Virus record (IMG/VR): IMGVR_UViG_3300025674_000488
Location: 1-21,199 of that record
Reading direction: 5' to 3' (one strand)
Length of the DNA: 21,199 nucleotides
From: a virus
The translations under genes were made by a program, and so were the position numbers. This document shows positions 15,161-21,067 of the stretch, piece after piece; position 1 is the stretch's first letter; each line of letters opens with the position of its first letter. Under the pieces are notes generated by a model. The model did not search any database and was not told the origin of the DNA. It worked only from the letters and a program-made list of their open reading frames with translations.

Positions 15161-15263
15161 CTTGCCGGGCCTCGCCCAACCAGGCCGTACCGCACCCGGC
15201 CTTGCCTAGCCCGTCCCGACCTTGCCACGCTGGGACTTACACCTTGTGAGGATGCCCAGTGCA

Positions 15264-15854
15264 TCAGTCGAAATCGACTTCAAAACGGCCATGCTTGGGT
15301 CGCCAGTCACCCATGCCGACAAATCGGCCAGCATCGCTAGCGATTTCCTCGACGTCTCGCCGGTTCAGCACGTCAGGGTCGTACTGGAATCGAGCCACGC
15401 AGACCCAATGCCGAAAGATCGGGCGTGTGCGCATGACCTTTGCCATGCCGACCTTGACGCGGACTTTGTGCGTGAAATCACCTGACTCAAACATTTCGGC
15501 CAGCGTGTCGTCATTGATTACGTCTGGCTTGCCTTGAAAATCCAGCGTTGCGTGCTGCGTGAAGTACAGGCCACACCTGGCATCGCCTCCACGTTTCTGT
15601 TTCTTAGCGCCAGCAATCATCAAGCTTTCAATCACATGGTCTGGAATGAGCAGATCATCCTCAGAACGATAGAGGCCAGCCAGCCATTCAAGGCGAGACA
15701 TCTCATCAAAATCAGCGTCAGTCTTTTTGCGTTTGCCGCTTATGACTTTCATTGCCTTGGCATAAGCGTTCTGCGGATCGGCGGTTTGCCCGTTGTGGCA
15801 CAACAACGGGCTCAAACCCCGCATCCGTACTTGGATCTCTGGGAGGTCGAACAT
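15264..15854 (-). CDS. Phage protein of unknown function with C-terminal GxGDWRPxxGRF motif
   Basis: A protein of about 196 residues from the ATG at 15854 (MFDLPEIQVRMRGLSPLLCH). An upstream TTG at 15899 would add 15 residues without conserved character. Recognisable parts are MRGLSPLLCHNGQTADP, KVISGKRKKTDADFDEMSRL, a LIPDHVIESLMIAGAKKQKR segment, VGMAKVMRTRPIFRHWVC, and the end FVGMGDWRPKHGRFEVDFD. I recognise the pattern as a recurrent phage family without an assigned role. The terminal glycine-rich G-x-G-D-W-R-P-x-x-G-R-F loop recalls RAMP/Cas7-like RNA-binding proteins, but that is only a resemblance. Its first 137 bases overlap the HNH frame. Base composition is closer to 50% GC than its neighbours. 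The pentamer array begins just after its stop. Confidence 0.75.
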   Translation of the reverse strand: MFDLPEIQVRMRGLSPLLCHNGQTADPQNAYAKAMKVISGKRKKTDADFDEMSRLEWLAGLYRSEDDLLIPDHVIESLMIAGAKKQKRGGDARCGLYFTQHATLDFQGKPDVINDDTLAEMFESGDFTHKVRVKVGMAKVMRTRPIFRHWVCVARFQYDPDVLNRRDVEEIASDAGRFVGMGDWRPKHGRFEVDFD

Positions 15855-16200
15855 TGGTGCGTGTTTTGGTGATTGGGATGGCCAGTGATGGCGCTGCAAC
15901 GTGAACGGCTTGCACCTGCTTGCGTGGATCGAGCTTGAAGCGTTGGCGGCGGACTGAGTTGGTTATGCCGTCGTGGCATTCGGAGCACAGCGTCAGAAGG
16001 TCAGACAGTGGCTCGTTGCCGAAAGACGGGTAGCGATAGTCCGGGGGTCCGGCATTGCGGTGGTGAACCTGCAGAGCAGGCCAGCCCAGCTCGGCCAGTT
16101 GCTGCCGCGTTATGCCGCAGCCTTGGCAGGTGTGCTGATCGTGATCGAGGCGTTGCTTGCGCTTGCGCTGCCAAGCGGCAGAGCGGTAGTAATCCTCCAT
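15718..16200 (-). CDS. HNH endonuclease next to terminase
   Basis: A 160-residue protein. The HNH core is clear: YYRSAAWQRKRKQRLDHDQH, zinc ligands C25-x2-C28 and C72-x2-C75, catalytic His pair at 46-47 in LQVHHRNAG, and LSDLLTLCSECHDGI. Core and length fit the phage HNH proteins coded beside the terminase, which in HK97-type phages act with the large subunit in DNA cleavage during packaging. The 65 residues after the core (from about 95) are basic, Pro/Arg-rich and overlap the next gene out of frame, so the C-terminal end may be a non-conserved extension. A homing endonuclease is the alternative. Start ATG at 16200. The intergenic space to the plus-strand regulator is 60 bases. Confidence 0.85.
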   Translation of the reverse strand: MEDYYRSAAWQRKRKQRLDHDQHTCQGCGITRQQLAELGWPALQVHHRNAGPPDYRYPSFGNEPLSDLLTLCSECHDGITNSVRRQRFKLDPRKQVQAVHVAAPSLAIPITKTRTNVRPPRDPSTDAGFEPVVVPQRANRRSAERLCQGNESHKRQTQKD

Positions 16201-16237
16201 TCCGGGTAGGGTGTGTGTGGATCGGGTTCGATCCTGC

Positions 16238-16268
16238 TCAAATCATACCACGTTCAAACCATGGCACA
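16238..16268 (+). promoter_or_regulatory. Imperfect direct repeat at the start of the RHH gene
   Basis: TCAAATCATACCACG (16238-16252) and TCAAACCATGGCACA (16254-16268) match at 11 of 15 positions with a 16-base offset. The second copy covers the RHH start codon. RHH proteins bind short tandem sites, so an autoregulatory operator in this divergent spacer is possible. The evidence is weak. Confidence 0.25.
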
Positions 16269-16428
16269 GGGCATACGGGTTCAGGTGGTGATGCCGCCAG
16301 CTGTCGCGGACCAGCTCAAGGCCAGGGCCGAAGCCCAGGGCCGGACCGTCTCAAGCCTTGCCGCCTACATCATCGAGACGGCGCTGCGCTCACCAGCCGG
16401 TGACGAAACCGGGGCCGCTGGGCTCTGA
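16261..16428 (+). CDS. Small ribbon-helix-helix (Arc/CopG-type) protein
   Basis: A 55-residue protein starting MAQGIRVQVVMPPAVADQLK, with RAEAQGRTVSSLAAYIIETA following. The plan is that of a ribbon-helix-helix dimer: one strand (IRVQVVMP), helix A (AVADQLKARAEAQG), the turn with TVSS, and helix B (LAAYIIETAL). A GTG start at 16213 would add 16 poorly conserved residues, so the ATG at 16261 is chosen. It is the only supported plus-strand gene, divergent from the HNH gene and overlapping the last 39 bases of the terminase gene tail to tail. It probably regulates its own promoter or the divergent HNH gene. An orphan antitoxin-like role is possible but no toxin partner is present. Confidence 0.7.
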   Translation: MAQGIRVQVVMPPAVADQLKARAEAQGRTVSSLAAYIIETALRSPAGDETGAAGL

Positions 16429-18270
16429 TCGACGGCGGCGCTTTGGTTTGGACTCTCCCCCTTTGCGGCGCTCTTCTGCTGCTGCCTCTAATTGCGACCA
16501 GATACTGGCCCTGCTGTATCTGCGCTTGACCAGCTCCAGGATCGCCAGGCTGTAGACGGTGAGATCGAGCGGTTCGTTCCTGGCGCCCGAGGGGTTCTCC
16601 CAGTGGAGCACCTGGAAGCCCTTGACCATCTTGGGCACGAGTCGCTCACAGGTCAGCCCCTGCAGGTACTCCTCCGTCACGTCATTGGGCAGGTGGATCG
16701 CGCCGGGGCCGGGCGCGTCTTTCTTGAGCCTGGCGTAGATGGTGCGCTTCAAGGTGTCGCCTCCCACCTGATACAGCGTCAGGCCTTTCTTGATCGTCTG
16801 CCCTCTGCTGTTGACGTCGACACGGCTGCCCTTGCCCAGCGCTGGCGCTGCCTTGGTGCTGCTGCCCTTCAGGGCCACCACGCCCTCCCTGGCCCGCTGC
16901 CTGCAGTATTCGTAGGCCTCCTGGGTGAAGTGGCCGCCGGTGTCAACGCCGCAGTGACGGACCGTCAACGTGCCGCCGCCCTCCATCGGCCACTCGGTCT
17001 TCCTGATGCTGTCGATCTGCTCCCAGACGTCAGCCTCAGCCGGGCTGCCCTCCACCTTCTGATGCCAGATCCGCCACATCTCCTCACCACGACCAAAGCC
17101 CCAGACGGTGGTCTCCAGCCAGGTGTCTTGGGTGTCAACGGCCATCAGCAGCAGGACGACGCCCTCGGGGCAGGTGCCGCTTGAGAACGTCTCAGCCTGT
17201 GCCCTGGCCATCAGGCCCTCGGCGTTGATCACCGCCACGGCCTCATCCTCCCAGGCCTCGGCTGCGCGCTTGTTCACCCAACCCTTCAGCAGCAGTGGGT
17301 CAGGCTTCGCCCTAAGGAACTCATCGCGGATTTGCTCCCAGCTGGTCCAGCCAGCCGGGGCATACCACCCGGGCAGGTGGAATCCTGCGGTGATGCCGTC
17401 GCCCTTGGCGGTCGCCTGCCATTGGGCACCGGCCAGCATCGTGGTCTTGTGGTGCTCGCTGACACGTTCTCCACAGGCCGGGCATTGCGCGAACACCTCA
17501 CCATCGGGCCGGTCCCACTTCATGTGCTCGCGCCAGCGGAGCACCTCAAGCGATCCGCAGCAGGGCATGAGCACCGCCAGCTGTCGCCGATCTGATCGCG
17601 TCTCGTACTCGCTGGTGATTCTGCACATCCCGCGAGTGCCGGGTGTGCTGGTGATCAGCACCTTCCCCATGGGGAACGTCGATGTCCGAGCCTCTGCGTT
17701 CTCCAGGGGGTCGCCCTTGTCGTCTGCCTCGAACGGGTAAGACGACACCTCATCAGCCAGCAGGTAGGCCGCAGGCATCGACTGCAGGCCGCTGCCGCTG
17801 TTCGCGCCGGTGAGGACGAACAGGCCGCCCCTGAACTCCTTGAGGAACATGGTGTTGCCGCTATCCCTGGCCCTGGCGGGTGCGATCAGATCCGACAGGA
17901 CAGGCGTCTCGCGCAGCAGGGGCTCCAGCCGCTGGCGGTTCAGACGCTTGGCCATGTCGAGGGTCGGCTGCACGAGCAGGGTCGGCGCTGGCCACAGGTG
18001 GATGATCGCCCCCAGCCAGTTCAGCACCACCTCGGTCTTGCCCATCTGGCTGCCGAACATGAGCACGACACGACGCCACGGGCTGGAGGGGCTGAGGCAT
18101 TGCATCGGCTCCCGCAGATAGGGGGTCCGATCGGTGCGCCACGGGCCAGGCTCTGCTGAGCCCTTGGTCGACAGGATGCGGTGACGATCGGCCCACTGGT
18201 CAACGGTCATCGGATCCGGTGGCCGGAATCCGGTTTTGAATGCCGGCGTGTAGATCAGCCGGTTACTCAT
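16390..18270 (-). CDS. Terminase large subunit (GpA family)
   Basis: A 626-residue packaging motor of the lambda GpA type. The ATPase has Walker A GSQMGKTE (73-80) preceded by RRVVLMF, Walker B YLLADEVSS (about 169-177), and the coupling motif ITSTPGTRG. A Cys-rich insert (MPCCGSLEVL ... FAQCPACGERVS) is typical of this family. The nuclease part has AVDTQDTWLETTVWGFGRGE with candidate metal-binding Asp, then HCGVDTGGHFTQE. The C-terminus is basic (KRRRRSEPS). Length is normal for the family. It cuts concatemers and drives DNA into the prohead through the portal. Start ATG at 18270 overlaps the small subunit by 8 bases. Confidence 0.95.
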   Translation of the reverse strand: MSNRLIYTPAFKTGFRPPDPMTVDQWADRHRILSTKGSAEPGPWRTDRTPYLREPMQCLSPSSPWRRVVLMFGSQMGKTEVVLNWLGAIIHLWPAPTLLVQPTLDMAKRLNRQRLEPLLRETPVLSDLIAPARARDSGNTMFLKEFRGGLFVLTGANSGSGLQSMPAAYLLADEVSSYPFEADDKGDPLENAEARTSTFPMGKVLITSTPGTRGMCRITSEYETRSDRRQLAVLMPCCGSLEVLRWREHMKWDRPDGEVFAQCPACGERVSEHHKTTMLAGAQWQATAKGDGITAGFHLPGWYAPAGWTSWEQIRDEFLRAKPDPLLLKGWVNKRAAEAWEDEAVAVINAEGLMARAQAETFSSGTCPEGVVLLLMAVDTQDTWLETTVWGFGRGEEMWRIWHQKVEGSPAEADVWEQIDSIRKTEWPMEGGGTLTVRHCGVDTGGHFTQEAYEYCRQRAREGVVALKGSSTKAAPALGKGSRVDVNSRGQTIKKGLTLYQVGGDTLKRTIYARLKKDAPGPGAIHLPNDVTEEYLQGLTCERLVPKMVKGFQVLHWENPSGARNEPLDLTVYSLAILELVKRRYSRASIWSQLEAAAEERRKGGESKPKRRRRSEPSGPGFVTGW

Positions 18271-18778
18271 CCGAAATGCTCCTGATGGCTGTTCGGATCT
18301 CTTCTGTCAGGTATTGGTGCATTGCCCGGAGGTCGCTCATGCTCGCAAGCGTGGGGATCACCCGGTCGGGGATGGCCAGCATGTTGTCTCGCACGACTCG
18401 GGCGACGTTGAACGCTTCGGCTTTGACTTCAGCAGTAGAGATCAACTCGCCTTTCAGCTGCTGCAGCTCGATCCGTTCACGCTCGGCTTGCCAGACCGCC
18501 CGTGCTCGTTTGGCTTCTGCGAGTGATGGGCCGCCCCCTGCAGGGTGTGGCTGACGGGTGTCGATCGGGGCTGGCGGTGGTGGGAGCGCTCCACGAGGAT
18601 CTGTGTTCCCGGCCCATTGCTGGTCTGCGAGCGTGGCGTCGATGTGCCAGCGGCCGTCAACCTTGCGAACGGCAGGCTCAGTCAGGCGGCCTGACTCGAT
18701 CGCTTTGAGGACAGCAACGTGGGACGTACCGCGCAGGCCCTGCTCCTTGCGGTGCTTGGCATAGGCCTGGAGGTTCAT
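18263..18778 (-). CDS. Terminase small subunit (Nu1-like)
   Basis: A 171-residue protein. The first 60 residues carry a helix-turn-helix (GTSHVAVLKAIESGRLTE then VRKVDGRWHIDATLADQQWA) like the winged helix of lambda Nu1, followed by a Pro-rich linker (GALPPPPAPIDTRQPHPAGG) and a helical part KRARAVWQAERERIELQQLK with GELISTAEVKAEAFNVARVV RDNML typical of Nu1-like subunits. It recognises the packaging site and hands the DNA to the large subunit. Its start forms an ATGA overlap with the stop of the CmoA-like gene, so packaging and modification genes are translationally linked. Confidence 0.9.
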   Translation of the reverse strand: MNLQAYAKHRKEQGLRGTSHVAVLKAIESGRLTEPAVRKVDGRWHIDATLADQQWAGNTDPRGALPPPPAPIDTRQPHPAGGGPSLAEAKRARAVWQAERERIELQQLKGELISTAEVKAEAFNVARVVRDNMLAIPDRVIPTLASMSDLRAMHQYLTEEIRTAIRSISDE

Positions 18779-19452
18779 TTGTAAGGGAAGTCAGGGCCTT
18801 TTGCGGTTTTTTCGATTATCCACCCGGCAAAGTCACCAAACTTAAACCACAAATGACCTGGGGCTCCTAGTTGACTTTCAAGAATCGGCCGCTGCACTCC
18901 GCATAGGCTTAACTCTTTCTCAATAATCTCATCAGGCGCGACCCCGGCAGCGCGTTTTCCCGCAAGCGTGAGCCGATAGAAGACTGTGCTTAAGTAGCCG
19001 CCGGCTGGTTCTAGCTTGTCGAATACAACAATCGCTCCGCCTGGTCTACAGGCATTACTTAAGCGATTCATAAGCTGAACACGCTTTCGAGGCTCAATAA
19101 ACATCAGCGTTAAGAAAACAACGGCGAAATCAAAACCTTCATAATCAACATCTTCTGCCTTCGCGCAGGTTACTTCGCCAGGTGCGTCGTAGCGCTTTGT
19201 CATTTCAACAGAGGGCTCAACCCCAACCAACCGCGCTGAGCGATCTTCAAGGATCGGCGCAAGCGCTCGGCCAATGTTTCCCGTCGCTGCGCCTAAGTCG
19301 TAGACCAACCCGTTGTCGGGGATGTAGTGCCGCGCAATGTGCGTAATAGCATTCGTCGCCAGGTCGTACCAGGGCAGCTGCTCGCGAACGTGCCGGTCAA
19401 AGCCTGCGGCAACGTCTGATGCCTCGAAGGTCCAATTGCTTGGGATGTCCAT
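18775..19452 (-). CDS. CmoA-like class I SAM methyltransferase-fold protein (candidate carboxy-SAM synthase)
   Basis: A 225-residue protein from ATG 19452 (a longer reading from 19542 lies inside the DNA methyltransferase gene). SAM-binding motifs: VYDLGAATGNIGRAL (50-64), acidic VGVEP (77-80), DFAVVFLTLMFIEP (108-121), CRPGGAIVVFDKLEP (135-149). Compared from memory with E. coli CmoA, the correspondences run the whole length: WTFe..Va..Fd near the N-terminus, YDLG, FTLQFLEPSER against LTLMFIEPRKR, NPGGALVLSEKF against RPGGAIVVFDKL, FKRANG against GKRAAG, and LWFQCFNFGSL against LWFKFGDFAGW. CmoA makes carboxy-SAM from SAM and prephenate. Its Arg199 aligns with Glu180 in the shortest alignment, or with Arg188 (GVQRPILE) if gaps are allowed, so activity is uncertain. 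GC is lower than in neighbours, hinting at separate origin. Other methylation substrates remain possible. Confidence 0.75.
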   Translation of the reverse strand: MDIPSNWTFEASDVAAGFDRHVREQLPWYDLATNAITHIARHYIPDNGLVYDLGAATGNIGRALAPILEDRSARLVGVEPSVEMTKRYDAPGEVTCAKAEDVDYEGFDFAVVFLTLMFIEPRKRVQLMNRLSNACRPGGAIVVFDKLEPAGGYLSTVFYRLTLAGKRAAGVAPDEIIEKELSLCGVQRPILESQLGAPGHLWFKFGDFAGWIIEKTAKGPDFPYK

Positions 19453-19454
19453 AG

Positions 19455-20513
19455 TCAGAGCTTGCTGAGGATCTTGTCGGCAATGGACTGAGCGATGCGG
19501 GCCATCATCAGGGGCGGCACGGCGCGGCCGATCCGCTCCCACTGCTGGCTGAAGTTGCCGGTCAGAACGAAGTCATCAGGGAATCCGCCAATCCTCCGAA
19601 GCTCTTGAAGGGTGAGAGTCCGAGGCTCCGCCCAGTGATAGAGCTGCTGTGTGCCTTGGGTGATTGTGTTCGCCTGCCGGTGCGGCGATTGCTTGACGTG
19701 CGTCAGGAAGCTGTTCTTGCCCGTTAGCTCCAAACAGGTATCGGAAAGTGATGCGCCCGGCTTCGTCGCAAGCCAGTACCTATGCGTGTCAGTCCCGGGC
19801 TTAAGCCACTTTGCCTCTCCGCTTGCCGGGAGGCCCTCCACGGCTTCACCGACCGTGTACCGGTAGGTGAGGGGCGCGGGGTGCGCCGGCTCCTGTCCTA
19901 GATCATCCCGCACGCCAATAAAGATCGTCCGCTGCCGCATCTGCGGTACGCCGAGCCATTGTGCATCGAGCACACGGCAGCTCACCCGGTAGCCCGGCTC
20001 GCGGAGAGCCGCGAGGATCCGCTTGAAGTAGCCCTTCGCCGTGCCCTTCACCAGGCCGCTGACGTTCTCGGCAACGAAAACCTTCGGCCGGATCCCGTCG
20101 ATTAGCCGGACGTACTCAAAAAACAAGTCGTCGACCCGCTGCGCCTTATCGCTGTAGGCCTTGACCTTGCCCCACCCGGCCTCTCTCTTTCCAGCTGTCG
20201 AAAACGCTGAGCACGGTGGCGAACCATCGAGCAAGTCGAGCTCGCCCCGATTGACGCTCGCCTTCTCCATCACCTCCTCCGGCCTGACCTGCCGGATGTC
20301 TCGGGTATCGAGGTAGCTGTTCGGGTGGTTGGCCTTGTAGGTTCGCTGCGCCTCTTCGATGAACTCGTTGGCATAGACCACCCGATAGCCCGCCATGCGG
20401 TAGCCGAGGCAGCTCCCGCCGCATCCGCTGAAGGTCGAAGCTACTTGGTAGCCGTTCCACGAGATTGCCTCGATCTCGCGCATTGAAGGAATGCGGTAGG
20501 CCGGTTTGCTCAT
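19455..20513 (-). CDS. DNA cytosine-C5 methyltransferase with Arg in motif X
   Basis: A complete 352-residue C5 methyltransferase from ATG 20513, chosen because it forms an ATGA overlap with the upstream stop. Motif I is ASTFSGCGGSCLGYRMAG (25-42), motif IV DGSPPCSAFSTAGKRE with catalytic Cys101, motif VI VFVAENVSGL with Glu149, motif VIII VPQMRQRTIFIGVR, motif IX RTLTLQELRRIGGFPDDF, and motif X QQWERIGRAVPPLM. The target-recognition region between VIII and IX is short (about 95 residues), so the recognition sequence is probably short; it cannot be read from sequence. Motif X normally reads GNAVPP or GNSV; here the Asn is Arg330 (codon at 19526-19524). There is no partner restriction enzyme, so it probably marks phage DNA. 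It is followed after 2 bases by the CmoA-like gene. Confidence 0.95.
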   Translation of the reverse strand: MSKPAYRIPSMREIEAISWNGYQVASTFSGCGGSCLGYRMAGYRVVYANEFIEEAQRTYKANHPNSYLDTRDIRQVRPEEVMEKASVNRGELDLLDGSPPCSAFSTAGKREAGWGKVKAYSDKAQRVDDLFFEYVRLIDGIRPKVFVAENVSGLVKGTAKGYFKRILAALREPGYRVSCRVLDAQWLGVPQMRQRTIFIGVRDDLGQEPAHPAPLTYRYTVGEAVEGLPASGEAKWLKPGTDTHRYWLATKPGASLSDTCLELTGKNSFLTHVKQSPHRQANTITQGTQQLYHWAEPRTLTLQELRRIGGFPDDFVLTGNFSQQWERIGRAVPPLMMARIAQSIADKILSKL

Positions 20514-21043
20514 TTCGTCTTGCCGCTCCACTCGTAGCCGCACGATGGGCAGCGGTGGTCAGTTTCAATGTCGTCGTCAACCTCTGCAAATTCTTCGGGA
20601 GGCTCTGCTCTGTCGATTCCCTCGGGGTCCAGCAGGCCTGCCAGCTCATCCTCTGACCAGCCCATGAGGGAGAGGTCGAAGTCCACCAGGTTCAGCGCGG
20701 CGATCTCCTGCTGCAACAGATCGGCATCCCATCCAGCGTTCAGGGCCAGCTTGTTGTCAGCCAGCACATAGGCGCGTTTCTGATCCGGGGTCAGGTGATT
20801 GAGCACCACCACGGGCACCTCAGCCAGCCCCAGATCCTTCGCCGCGGCCAGGCGGCCATGGCCCGCGATGATGCCATCCTTGCCGTCAACCAGGATCGGG
20901 TTGGTGAAGCCGAACTCCTGGATGCTCGCCGCGATCTGCGCCACCTGCTCGGGGCTGTGAGTCCGGGCGTTGCGCTCGTATGGCACCAGGCGCTCAATCG
21001 GCCAGCGCTCGAGCTTCGACGGCATCACGGGTTTGTCGGTCAT
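20510..21043 (-). CDS. ParB/Srx-fold nuclease-like protein with C-terminal CxxC
   Basis: A 177-residue protein. Residues about 11-105 form a ParB N-terminal-type domain: IERLVPYERNARTHSPEQVA, IAASIQEFGFTNPILVDGKD, GIIAGHGRLAAAKDLGL (GHGR replaces the GERR of chromosomal ParB), VPVVVLNHLTPDQKRAYVLA. The middle (YVLADNKLALNAGWD then LLQQEIAALNL) is typical of phage ParB-like proteins found with DNA methylases. The C-terminus HRCPSCGYEW holds one C-x2-C, half of a zinc ribbon. Absence of a ParB HTH domain argues against partitioning. Likely a DNA-associated protein acting with the C5 methyltransferase, whose start overlaps its stop (ATGA). Confidence 0.85.
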   Translation of the reverse strand: MTDKPVMPSKLERWPIERLVPYERNARTHSPEQVAQIAASIQEFGFTNPILVDGKDGIIAGHGRLAAAKDLGLAEVPVVVLNHLTPDQKRAYVLADNKLALNAGWDADLLQQEIAALNLVDFDLSLMGWSEDELAGLLDPEGIDRAEPPEEFAEVDDDIETDHRCPSCGYEWSGKTK

Positions 21044-21067
21044 CGCCTCAGGCCTTGTAAGCGCAGG

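Larger units (their letters stand above)
14946..15230 (-). repeat. Phased pentanucleotide array interrupted by two structured 60-base blocks
   Basis: No convincing gene lies in 14887-15263. On the plus strand the sequence reads as pentamers of consensus CNNGC in three tracts: 14946-14980 (7 units), 15041-15100 (12 units) and 15161-15230 (14 units). All but one begin and end with C. On the minus strand this is G-Y-N-N-G, giving GG every 5 bases. All tracts share one register (coordinates 1 mod 5), kept across two intervening blocks of exactly 60 bases (14981-15040 and 15101-15160). The short open frames crossing it on both strands are artefacts of the repeat. The minus-strand 5-prime end is about 33 bases past the stop of the unknown phage gene at 15264. 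Function unknown. A structured RNA, a protein-binding array, a recombination substrate or a packaging site are all conceivable. Confidence 0.85.

Noticed and set aside
14946-15230. CRISPR array
   Set aside because: Blocks are 120 bases apart, there are only two, the intervening sequence is itself repetitive, and there are no cas genes.
14883-15264. Several open frames of 90-105 codons across the pentamer array on both strands
   Set aside because: Three frames are open at once because the repeat rarely forms stops. Their products are repeats of Arg, Gly, Ala and Pro without conserved pattern.
15718-16200. IscB/OMEGA-type nuclease with guide RNA (HNH gene plus nearby structured RNA)
   Set aside because: The protein is a short stand-alone HNH enzyme without RuvC or PLMP parts, and it sits beside terminase as packaging HNH proteins do.
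19455-20543. Longer starts for the C5 methyltransferase (20543) and the CmoA-like gene (19542)
   Set aside because: The extra residues lie inside the upstream genes and lack family pattern, while the ATG codons at 20513 and 19452 give tight gene junctions.
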